A program made the position numbers and the translations under genes. A DNA stretch of 13,402 nucleotides from DATKXO01 sp035528995 (GTDB lineage: Bacteria > Planctomycetota > Phycisphaerae > UBA1845). This document shows positions 1 through 6,350 of this stretch, in pieces. Numbering within the stretch: position 1 is the first letter of the stretch; the number at the start of each line of letters is the position of its first letter. The notes under the pieces are model-generated. The model worked only from the letters and a program-made list of their open reading frames with translations. It did not search any database and was not told where the DNA came from. The DNA lies in assembly GCA_035528995.1 (NCBI GenBank), contig DATKXO010000299.1, positions 1-13,402 of the forward strand, in the 5' to 3' direction.

Positions 1-351
1 ATGGATTTCAGCGCCATGGCCTCCAAGGGCTCCGAACGCGAAACCATGGTGCGCACCGTCCTCCGTTGCGAGGTCGAGCGCTGCTATGAGGAAATACGCA
101 TCAACGTCGAAGGATGCGGTTTCCTCTACAACCAGGTGCGCAACATGGTCGGAACGCTCATCGAGGTCGGTCGCGGCCACTGGGAGCCGGACCGCGTCGC
201 CGACATACTGGCTGGCCTGGACCGAAGCGCCGCCGGCCCGACCGCCCCGCCTCGCGGGCTCTGCCTCCGCTGGGTCCGTTACCCGGCCCGCCTGCTTCGG
301 CCCGACCCACTACCATGCGACCACCCCGCCGAGTCCGCCGGTGACCCATGA
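1..351 (+). CDS. truA: tRNA pseudouridine synthase A, C-terminal part (5' end outside window)
   Basis: TruA converts uridine to pseudouridine at positions 38-40 of the tRNA anticodon arm. Only the last 116 residues are present; the frame is open from base 1, and the ATG at base 1 is an internal Met of the conserved DFSA stretch, so the true start lies upstream. The visible part carries TruA C-terminal hallmarks: MDFSAMAS near the beginning, the GFLYNQVRNMVGTLIEVGRG segment at about residues 40-59, then GPTAPPRGLCLRWVRY, the usual end of the catalytic fold (GLxLxxVxY). About 20 poorly conserved residues follow. Its TGA overlaps the ATG of the next gene by four bases (ATGA), implying translational coupling. 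Family assignment is confident from the motifs; the catalytic Asp lies outside the window. Confidence 0.93.
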   Translation: MDFSAMASKGSERETMVRTVLRCEVERCYEEIRINVEGCGFLYNQVRNMVGTLIEVGRGHWEPDRVADILAGLDRSAAGPTAPPRGLCLRWVRYPARLLRPDPLPCDHPAESAGDP

Positions 352-1514
352 AGATCTGCCACCTCATTACCCGCCTCATCATCGGCGGAGCCCAGGAGAA
401 CACCCTCTTCACCTGTGAGGGACTGCAGGACCGCGGGCATGAGGTGGTGCTGATGGCCGGGCCCGAAACCGGGCCTGAGGGCTCCCTGTGGGACCGAGTT
501 GACTCATCCGGCCTGGCCGGCGTCAAGATCCAGTCCCTGCGCCGAGCGGTCCACCCGCTGCAGGACTGGCGTTGCCTCCGACATCTCACCGCCGCTCTAC
601 GGGCCGGACGCTTCGACGTCGTCCACACGCACAGCAGCAAGGCGGGCATTCTCGGCCGCCTCGCCGCACGTCGGGCCGGCACCCCGCTGATCATCCACAC
701 CATCCACGGCATGAGCTTCAACCGCACTCAGCCGGCAGTGGTCCGGACCTTCTATCGTGCCCTCGAACGCCACGCCGCCAGGCACACGCACGCATTCGTC
801 AGCGTGGCTGATGCCATGACCGAGCAGGCCGTCGCCGCCGGCCTGGCCGAGCCTGACCGCTTCACAACCATCCACTCCGGCATGGACACCGAGCGTTTCA
901 CGCCGGACGAGGCCGCCCGCGCTCGCGTGCGGGCCGAATGGGGCGTTGAGCCGAATCGGGTCGTCGTCGGCACGATCGCTCGGCTGTTCCGCAACAAAGG
1001 GTACGAGGAGATCATCGCGGCCATGCCGCGCATGGTGGGCGAGGCCGACTCGTTGAGCTTCGTATGGGTCGGTGACGGCCGGGATCGACCGCGTTACGAG
1101 CAGGCATTGGCCCAACTAGGCCTTCGCGACCGCGTCCACCTGACCGGCCTGGTTCCGCCCGACCGCATCCCCACGTTGCTCGCCGGCTGCGACATCCTGG
1201 TCCACGCTTCGAAGTGGGAGGGCCTGCCCCGCGCCCTGCCGCAGGCGTTGCTCATGGAGGTGCCGGTCGTCAGCTTTGACAACGACGGCGCCCCGGAGGT
1301 CGTGACCCCCGGTGTCACCGGCGAGCTTGTGCGCCTGGGCGACGTGGACGGCCTGGCCGCCGCCGTCATCCGCCTGGCCCGAAGGCCGGAACTGCGCCGG
1401 CGAATGGGCGCTGACGGCCGCAAGCGATGTCTGCAGATGTTCGATCACCGCCTGATGGTGAGCCGCATCGAGAGTCTGTATCATTGTCTCCGCGACCGAA
1501 CCGGCAATTGCTGA
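348..1514 (+). CDS. Glycosyltransferase family 4 (GT-B fold)
   Basis: This is a 388-residue GT4-type enzyme that would transfer a sugar from a nucleotide-sugar donor to a glycan or lipid-linked acceptor at the cytoplasmic face of the membrane. The N-terminal Rossmann half shows the GGAQ loop (residues 13-16) and HTHSSKAG (93-100). The C-terminal half shows GTIARLFRNKGYEEII, FVWVGDG and the donor-site segment around residue 291. The usual EX7E donor motif reads E291-GLPRALP-Q299 here, so the second Glu is Gln. The start is the ATG overlapping the truA stop; only a weak GGTGA lies before it, so translation probably depends on coupling. It is followed at once by the TPR membrane protein. Donor and acceptor cannot be deduced; an exopolysaccharide or protein-glycan role is an inference from that neighbour. 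Confidence 0.9.
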   Translation: MKICHLITRLIIGGAQENTLFTCEGLQDRGHEVVLMAGPETGPEGSLWDRVDSSGLAGVKIQSLRRAVHPLQDWRCLRHLTAALRAGRFDVVHTHSSKAGILGRLAARRAGTPLIIHTIHGMSFNRTQPAVVRTFYRALERHAARHTHAFVSVADAMTEQAVAAGLAEPDRFTTIHSGMDTERFTPDEAARARVRAEWGVEPNRVVVGTIARLFRNKGYEEIIAAMPRMVGEADSLSFVWVGDGRDRPRYEQALAQLGLRDRVHLTGLVPPDRIPTLLAGCDILVHASKWEGLPRALPQALLMEVPVVSFDNDGAPEVVTPGVTGELVRLGDVDGLAAAVIRLARRPELRRRMGADGRKRCLQMFDHRLMVSRIESLYHCLRDRTGNC

Positions 1515-1520
1515 GGTCGG

Positions 1521-1550
1521 TTGCCGCCCGAAAACGTTTCCGAGTACGGT
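1521..1550 (+). promoter_or_regulatory. Weak candidate promoter placing the TPR-gene start as leaderless
   Basis: TTGCCG (1521-1526) and TACGGT (1545-1550) are 18 bases apart. The second element ends six bases before the ATG at 1557, so transcription could begin at about that ATG. No Shine-Dalgarno sequence precedes this ATG. The -10 matches only the TANNNT core, and the gene could equally be read through from truA and the GT4 gene, so this is tentative. Confidence 0.22.
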
Positions 1551-1556
1551 GCTCGA

Positions 1557-4097
1557 ATGGACCAGCCGGGGGCCGATGCGACGAGTCCGGGGGATGCCGG
1601 CCGGGGCGCGCTCAACGACCCTCCGGTTGTCAACCGTGAGCCGGGAGCAAGCAGGCAACGCTCGCACCGCGGACGGCCGTTCCTGCTGGGTGCCCTGATT
1701 CTGCTGGTATCTCTCCTGACCGCCGCGACCCACTGGCCGGCCCTGTCCGCACAAGCTCTGGCCATCGACGATGGCCAGTACCTTCATCACAACCGCCTGG
1801 TTCAGCACCCCAGTTGGAATTCGACGGGGAGGTTTCTCTGCGAGGTGTGGAGACCGTCCACCGTCGGCGGCTATTACCAGCCGCTGTCCATGATCTCCCT
1901 GATGGTCGACTGCGCCCTCGGCGGACGCCCCGATCACCTGGCCCCCTTCAGACGAACGAGCCTCGCCCTGCACGTCCTGTGCACCGTCCTGGTCGTGGTC
2001 CTGCTATACCAGCTCTTCGGCCAACCGCTCGTGGCGGCCATGGTTGGCCTGCTCTTCGGCCTCCACCCGGTCACCATCGAGGCCATCCCCTGGATGGCTG
2101 AACGCAAGGCTCTCCTAACGGCCTTTTTCGCCCTGTGGTGTCTCATTCTGTATGTACGCTACGCACATCGCGGCGGGCGCCTCTGGTACACGGCGTCTCT
2201 TTTCCTGTACCTGCTGGCCGTTATGGCCAAACCCACGACCACGCCCGTCGCCGCACTGCTGCTCCTGATTGACTACTGGCCCCTCAACCGGCTGAACAAA
2301 CGAGCCGTCATCGAGAAGATTCCCTTCTTCCTGATAGCCGGCGTCTTCGTGGTCATCACCGTCATCTCGCAGCACACCACCCTCGGCATCAAGGACCCGA
2401 CCCAAGGACCGCCCCTACAGGCCCCGCTGGTCCTGGCGCACAACATCGTGTTCTATCTGGTCAAGGTCGTCTGGCCGGTGAACCTGGCGCCCTTCTATCC
2501 GTATCCCCGTCCGCTGAGCCTCGCCAATCCTGTCGTGCTCGCCGGAGTGATCGGCAGCCTGCTGCTTGTGGTCGCCCTGCTGATCTCCTGGCGGTGGACG
2601 CGGGCACTGCTGGTCGGCTGGCTTTTCTTCTTCGTGGCCATCCTTCCGGCCATAGGCGTCATCAGTTTCATGGAATCGATCGCCGCGGACCGCTTCCTCT
2701 ACTTCCCCGCCATCGGGTTTCTTCTGACGCTCACCTGGCTGCTCATCCGGTTGTGGCGGCCCGGGTCCGCACGGCGCGGCACGGTGGTCCGGCGAACCGC
2801 GCTGGTGATCGGCGTGGTCCTGCTGGCAGGGGCCGAGGCTCGAGCCACGCGCCGCTATCTCGAATGCTGGCGCGATACGGAGAGCCTCGCCCGCCGGATG
2901 GTCGCCCTGGCCCCACACGACTCAGTGGCCTACGCCCATCTGGGGCTGGCCATGGCCAATACCGGGCGGACCGAAGAGGCCATGGCCGCCTACGCCGAAG
3001 CCATCCGCCTCAAACCCCGCGACTCGATCTCCTACTACAACCTGGGCACGCTGCTCGACCAGCAGGGACGCACCGCCGACGCCCTCCAGCACTACACCAA
3101 AGCCATCGAGATCGACCCCCACAACCACGCCGCCCACACCGCCCTCGGAAAATCCTTCCAGTTCGCTGGCCGGATCGACGACGCCATCACCCACTACCGC
3201 CGGGCCCTGGAGGCCAACCCCGACTACGCCGAGGCCCACAACACCATGGCCGCCGCCCTCCTGATCCAGGGAGATGCCCAGCAGGCCGCCGATCATGCCC
3301 GGGCCGCACTGAAGCTCGAACCGGATCATCTCCAGGCCCACGTCAACCTCGGCCGGGCCTTGGCCCGCCTCGGAGACACCGCTGGAGCCACCGAAGCGTT
3401 CGAGCAAGCCCTCGGGATCAATCCGGACGACCCCGAGGTCCACCACAACTTCGGCACGGTCCTGATCGAGCAGGGCCGGGCACACGACGGCATCCGCCAT
3501 CTGAGGGTCGCCGTCCGTCTCGATCCGGACTACCTGCCGGCCCACCTCGCCCTGGCCACCGTCCTGCGGCGCCAGGGCCGGCTGGACGAGGCCGCCGACC
3601 ACCTCCGCCAGGCGGTGCGGATCAGACCCGACTCCGCCGAACTACACAGCACGCTGGGCGTCCTGCGCTTGCGCCAGGACCAGCTCATCGACGCCACCGT
3701 CCAGTTCAGAGCGGCCGTGCGATGTGATCCGACCTCCCCCGAGGCTCACCACAACCTGGGACGGGCCTTGGCCCGGCAGGAACGCTGGGACGAGGCCGTT
3801 GGCGCCTTGCAGGACGCAGTGAAAGCCGACCCCTCCTTTGTGCCCGCCCGACTCGCCCTCGGCAAAGCGCTCAGCGCCGCCGGAAGGCCCGACGAAGCCG
3901 TCCACACCCTGCGCCGGGCCATCGAGCTGAAGCCCGAGGACGCTAGGGCCCACTTTCAGTTGGCCGCTGTGTTGGAGGAACTGGGTCAAACGGATGAAGC
4001 CGCCGGGCATTACCGCCAAGCCCTGCACATAGACCCTGGCCACGCTGCTGCTCGCGAAGCCCTCGAACGGCTCCCCGAACAGCCTCAACGGCAGTAG
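1557..4097 (+). CDS. Polytopic membrane protein with 11 TPR repeats (TMTC-like putative glycosyltransferase)
   Basis: The protein has 846 residues from the ATG at 1557. A TTG at 1521 with GAGG four bases ahead would add 12 residues, but codon use there is poor. The N-terminal half has about 11-12 hydrophobic segments (first at about residues 40-60, last at about 412-428). A di-acidic IDDGQY follows the first one (D71, D72), with HPVTIEAIPWMAERK at 170-184 and ADRFLYFPAIGF near 377. These features recall bacterial homologues of eukaryotic TMTC O-mannosyltransferases (GT-C style, acidic pair in the first non-cytoplasmic loop). From about residue 454 eleven consecutive 34-residue TPRs run to about 827, each with the LGxxLxxxGxxxEA...A...P pattern. 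TPRs normally bind proteins, so a membrane glycosyltransferase or assembly factor acting on exported proteins or glycans is plausible. It follows the GT4 gene after 42 bases and converges on rplT 8 bases away. Confidence 0.82.
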   Translation: MDQPGADATSPGDAGRGALNDPPVVNREPGASRQRSHRGRPFLLGALILLVSLLTAATHWPALSAQALAIDDGQYLHHNRLVQHPSWNSTGRFLCEVWRPSTVGGYYQPLSMISLMVDCALGGRPDHLAPFRRTSLALHVLCTVLVVVLLYQLFGQPLVAAMVGLLFGLHPVTIEAIPWMAERKALLTAFFALWCLILYVRYAHRGGRLWYTASLFLYLLAVMAKPTTTPVAALLLLIDYWPLNRLNKRAVIEKIPFFLIAGVFVVITVISQHTTLGIKDPTQGPPLQAPLVLAHNIVFYLVKVVWPVNLAPFYPYPRPLSLANPVVLAGVIGSLLLVVALLISWRWTRALLVGWLFFFVAILPAIGVISFMESIAADRFLYFPAIGFLLTLTWLLIRLWRPGSARRGTVVRRTALVIGVVLLAGAEARATRRYLECWRDTESLARRMVALAPHDSVAYAHLGLAMANTGRTEEAMAAYAEAIRLKPRDSISYYNLGTLLDQQGRTADALQHYTKAIEIDPHNHAAHTALGKSFQFAGRIDDAITHYRRALEANPDYAEAHNTMAAALLIQGDAQQAADHARAALKLEPDHLQAHVNLGRALARLGDTAGATEAFEQALGINPDDPEVHHNFGTVLIEQGRAHDGIRHLRVAVRLDPDYLPAHLALATVLRRQGRLDEAADHLRQAVRIRPDSAELHSTLGVLRLRQDQLIDATVQFRAAVRCDPTSPEAHHNLGRALARQERWDEAVGALQDAVKADPSFVPARLALGKALSAAGRPDEAVHTLRRAIELKPEDARAHFQLAAVLEELGQTDEAAGHYRQALHIDPGHAAAREALERLPEQPQRQ

Positions 4098-4105
4098 TCC
4101 TGGTG

Positions 4106-4474
4106 CTAGGCGGCGGTCTTCTGCTGGTGCTCTTTGGCGATCTCGACGATGGCGTCGAACCCCTCGGGATCGTGGATGGCGAGCTCGCTCAGCATCTTGC
4201 GGTTCAGGGCGATGCCTGCGGCCTGTATACCGCGGATGAAGCGGCTGTACATGATCCCGCGCCCCCGGCAGGCAGCGGTCAGCCGGGTGATCCAAAGTGC
4301 CCGGAAGTCACGCTTACGGGCCCGTCGATCTCGATAGGCTGTCGCTCCCGCACGGACCAGGGCTTCCTTGGCGGTACGGTACAGCTTGCTGCGCCCGCCG
4401 CGGTATCCACGGGCGGCCCGTAGAAGACGGACCTTCCGTCGATGTCGCGCGGCGCCGGCTCGGGCTCGAGGCAT
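4106..4474 (-). CDS. rplT: 50S ribosomal protein L20
   Basis: L20 binds 23S rRNA early in large-subunit assembly. The 122-residue product is close to the usual 117-120 and has family features: a very basic N-terminus, RGYRGGRSKLYRTAKEAL at about 23-40, YRDRRARKRDFRALWITRL at about 47-65, and a C-terminal half with SRFIRGIQAAGIALNRKMLSELA. The start has a clear AGGAG (plus-strand 4481-4485) six bases before the ATG. It lies 30 bases downstream of rpmI and is surely co-transcribed with it. In many bacteria L20 represses its own operon by binding the leader; the short leader and 30-base spacer show no obvious L20-binding pseudoknot by eye. The convergent TPR gene stops 8 bases away, with no visible terminator between. 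Confidence 0.97.
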   Translation of the reverse strand: MPRARAGAARHRRKVRLLRAARGYRGGRSKLYRTAKEALVRAGATAYRDRRARKRDFRALWITRLTAACRGRGIMYSRFIRGIQAAGIALNRKMLSELAIHDPEGFDAIVEIAKEHQQKTAA

Positions 4475-4504
4475 GGCTTTCTCCTGGCTTGGCGCTACGA
4501 GCCT

Positions 4505-4699
4505 CTACTTGCCCAGCGCCTGACGAACTCTCTTGGCCACGGATCCGGACAGAAAGCTGGGCCGGCGTGCCGCCCGCACCCGCTTACCGCTCTTGCCACT
4601 CATCAGGTGGCCCGCGAACGATCTCTTATAACGCAGCTTCCCGCTGGCGGTCAGCCTGATCCGTCTCTTGATCCCTTTGTGCGTCTTCATCTTGGGCAT
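4505..4699 (-). CDS. rpmI: 50S ribosomal protein L35
   Basis: The 64-residue, highly basic protein is a small component of the large ribosomal subunit. It begins MPKMKTHKGIKRRIRLTASGK and continues with a KLRYKRSFAGHLMSGKSGKR-type core, both diagnostic of L35, and has the typical length. The ATG is preceded by GAGG at plus-strand 4707-4710 with seven bases of spacing. It is the first gene of a two-gene operon with rplT. The usual partner infC (initiation factor 3) is not directly upstream; an unrelated membrane-protein gene lies there instead, and a promoter sits in the 99-base gap. Confidence 0.97.
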   Translation of the reverse strand: MPKMKTHKGIKRRIRLTASGKLRYKRSFAGHLMSGKSGKRVRAARRPSFLSGSVAKRVRQALGK

Positions 4700-4739
4700 G
4701 GGGTTCCCTCGTCCATTCAGCGATTTCGCAGAACCCCCT

Positions 4740-4767
4740 ACTATACCGCCGATTTGACGCGATGCAA
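4740..4767 (-). promoter_or_regulatory. Sigma70-type promoter for rpmI-rplT
   Basis: On the minus strand TTGCAT (4767-4762) and TATAGT (4745-4740) are 16 bases apart, close to the consensus -35 and -10 elements. Transcription would begin near 4733, giving a leader of about 34 bases before rpmI. The site lies in the gap between the upstream membrane-protein gene and rpmI, which fits an independent ribosomal-protein promoter. Confidence 0.55.
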
Positions 4768-4798
4768 CCCCCGAGCGCCCACCGGTTTCGCGTGCGGA

Positions 4799-5347
4799 TC
4801 AGGGAAGCTGCGGGCCCGCCTCGCGCACCGCCCGCAACGCCGCCTCGGCTCGCCGCTGTTGCTCACCGAGCCGACGGGCGAACTGATCGGCCCGCATGAT
4901 CGTAACCCGGATATCCCCGCCTTCCCGAATCGCCACGATGCGTTCGTCCGCCCCCAGAATCAGCCGCACCGACGGAGAGTACGCCACGATCATCGGCTCC
5001 TGCGATGGTCGAAGCTGGTGCACCGTGTTGCTGTCGATGTAGATAAACGCCATCGGAGGGTCGGTCTGCCCGTCCGGATCGAGCCGCGGATACACCAACG
5101 GCAACGTCCCGGTGACCTCCAGCGCCTCACGCAACCCCGGAAGGTACGCCTCGAACTGCTCCTGTGCCGCCCGCAGCCGGACCCAGTTCCGCTGCCAGAT
5201 CACCACGACGCACAGCACGATGGCCGCAGCAAACAGCACCGCTACGCTCTGAGCCACGCGGATCCGCCGCCGGCGCTCCCGACCCCGAGCCGCCTGTGCC
5301 GAAACATCCCATTCGGACCCCGAAGCCTGCTGCACGCTGCACCTCAC
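4799..5347 (-). CDS. Single-pass membrane-anchored protein of unknown function
   Basis: I do not recognise this 182-residue protein. A polar N-terminus with a cluster of Arg (residues 21-30) precedes one strong hydrophobic segment at about 31-51. The remainder, about 130 residues, should lie outside the cytoplasm by the positive-inside rule. That part looks folded: an amphipathic helix (about 55-75), a beta-rich stretch (FIYIDSNTVHQL, MIVAYSPSVRLILGADERIV, then a Gly-Gly turn), and a charged helical tail. The first possible start is the GTG at 5347, two codons after an in-frame stop. A second GTG at 5335 has GAGG six bases upstream and may be the true start. Third positions are strongly G/C, supporting a real gene. 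It precedes rpmI by 99 bases with a separate promoter, so no ribosomal role is implied. Confidence 0.68.
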   Translation of the reverse strand: MRCSVQQASGSEWDVSAQAARGRERRRRIRVAQSVAVLFAAAIVLCVVVIWQRNWVRLRAAQEQFEAYLPGLREALEVTGTLPLVYPRLDPDGQTDPPMAFIYIDSNTVHQLRPSQEPMIVAYSPSVRLILGADERIVAIREGGDIRVTIMRADQFARRLGEQQRRAEAALRAVREAGPQLP

Positions 5348-5420
5348 CGCTCAACCGACAGCCACAACCTACCATGCCACGTCCATCTGCAATCATCGGC
5401 ACAGCAGCTTATGCGAGGCG

Positions 5421-5449
5421 ATTCTATGGCCGGATACTCACACCGACAA
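5421..5449 (-). promoter_or_regulatory. Candidate promoter for the 4799-5347 membrane protein
   Basis: On the minus strand TTGTCG (5449-5444) and TAGAAT (5426-5421) are 17 bases apart, giving four and five matches to the consensus hexamers. The predicted start near 5414 leaves about 65-80 bases of leader before the GTG start. No other gene on that strand lies between the site and the coding region. Confidence 0.42.
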
Positions 5450-5568
5450 CAACGGCAGGCCGCCTCGGGCCAGGGGCGTTCCGCTCCCGCTACCGAGCCA
5501 GGAACACCCGGACAGGCCGCGCGTGCCGCCGCTGTCCCCACCGATCAAACGCCGCATGCGCCACTCGA

Positions 5569-5590
5569 TTCGTCTGACGGAACAGACGAA
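5569..5590. repeat. Perfect 8-base inverted repeat (stem-loop)
   Basis: TTCGTCTG and CAGACGAA form an 8-base-pair stem around a six-base loop (ACGGAA). It lies about 90 bases beyond the 3' end of the FHA gene and could be a terminator or a protein-binding site, but no T-run follows on either strand, so an intrinsic terminator is not well supported. Confidence 0.45.
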
Positions 5591-5678
5591 CCGACGCCGC
5601 GGGCCACATCGATGAAATAAACCCATACTGAATAAACTGGCAGTCAACCTGTGGCGGAAACCACGGCGGGAACCAGGC

Positions 5679-6149
5679 TCAGGCTTCTTCCTCTTCTTCT
5701 TCGTCGAAAGGATCCAGGGCGGTCTGGTCGGCACTCGAGGCCAACGCTTCCAGGGCGCTGATGGGGTCTTCGTCGTTCGTCACGGCTGCCTCCGCACCCG
5801 ATTGCGCCGCCGCCCGCGAGCGCAGCCGCGTCCTGACCGCTCGTATCTCGTCCGGGTTGCCATCGACCTGAACCGTGAACACCACCGGCCCCACAATCAG
5901 GTGGTCCCCGGCTTGCAGTGCCCCCTTGGCGACCCGTTTGTTGTTCACGTACGTGCCGTTGGCACTGCCCAGATCCCTGAAATGAACGCCCTTCTCGCCG
6001 ATGCGCAGCTCCACGTGGTGACGCGAAACCTCCAGCACCGGGATGCGGATCGCACAATCCTCTTTCCGCCCGATGACCGTTGTTCCGGGGCCGATCGCGA
6101 AGTCGCGCCGCTCACCGTTCTCGCGGAATATGACGAGTTTGATATCCAT
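5679..6149 (-). CDS. FHA-domain protein with acidic C-terminal tail
   Basis: FHA domains bind phosphothreonine peptides and often serve Ser/Thr-kinase signalling or protein-complex assembly. This 156-residue protein has the full set of FHA signatures: GR at 27-28, SRHH at 42-45, and the LGSANGTYVN loop at about 60-69; the domain spans about residues 1-95. A linker rich in Arg and Ala follows (about 99-115), then an acidic tail ending in DPFDEEEEEEA, probably disordered. There is no signal peptide or membrane segment, so it is cytoplasmic. The ATG is preceded by GAGGGTGAT, which pairs with the 16S tail at acceptable spacing. No kinase, phosphatase or secretion gene adjoins it, so its partner is unknown. 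Confidence 0.9.
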   Translation of the reverse strand: MDIKLVIFRENGERRDFAIGPGTTVIGRKEDCAIRIPVLEVSRHHVELRIGEKGVHFRDLGSANGTYVNNKRVAKGALQAGDHLIVGPVVFTVQVDGNPDEIRAVRTRLRSRAAAQSGAEAAVTNDEDPISALEALASSADQTALDPFDEEEEEEA

Positions 6150-6322
6150 GGAACTGCATCACCCTCTCGTCGACCGGTCGGCGACGCAGCGCCCGCGGCA
6201 CGGTCACCGCTCCGCCCGACCGGGCCTGCAACTGCCTCCGGGGCGCTGCTGGCCGGGTCATCCTACCCCGTTTCGCCGGCGCTGCACAGCCAAAAAAATC
6301 GCCCCAGACGTACCCCCGTGTT

Positions 6323-6350
6323 ATTGTAGCAGGAACGGAGGCCGCCACAA
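6323..6350 (-). promoter_or_regulatory. Tentative promoter for the FHA gene
   Basis: On the minus strand TTGTGG (6350-6345) and TACAAT (6328-6323) are 16 bases apart. The -10 is good, the -35 poor, and the leader to the FHA start would be about 165 bases. The same bases read as TATTGT (6322-6327) on the plus strand could serve hemW, with an A7 run (6292-6298) upstream, but no -35 is seen there. Which direction is used cannot be decided by eye. Confidence 0.22.

Larger units (their letters stand above)
5348..5678. other. Intergenic stretch, about 330 bases, mostly without recognisable content
   Basis: This gap separates two minus-strand genes. It contains the candidate promoter at 5421-5449, a perfect inverted repeat at 5569-5590, and a short A/T-rich patch around 5611-5640. 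A plus-strand frame of 64 codons from an ATG at 5426, with GAGG seven bases ahead, runs to a TAA at 5620. Its product would be Ala/Pro/Gln-rich and disordered, and only about 60% of its third positions are G/C, lower than in the neighbouring genes, so I do not call it a gene. Confidence 0.5.

Noticed and set aside
2594..3727. Open plus-strand frame of 377 codons inside the TPR gene
   Set aside because: Out-of-frame reading of the TPR repeats, with Pro/Arg/His-rich periodic sequence; the TPR frame is clearly the coding one.
4442..5620. Open plus-strand frame of 392 codons
   Set aside because: It runs antisense through rpmI and the 4799-5347 gene, both better supported; the product is Arg/Pro/His-rich without any family motif, typical of an antisense frame in GC-rich DNA. 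Only its last 64 codons are discussed separately.
6291..6320. A7/T7 run upstream of hemW as a rho-independent terminator
   Set aside because: No G/C stem directly precedes the T-run on the minus strand, nor does one occur in the right place on the plus strand; it may instead be promoter-upstream A-tract DNA.
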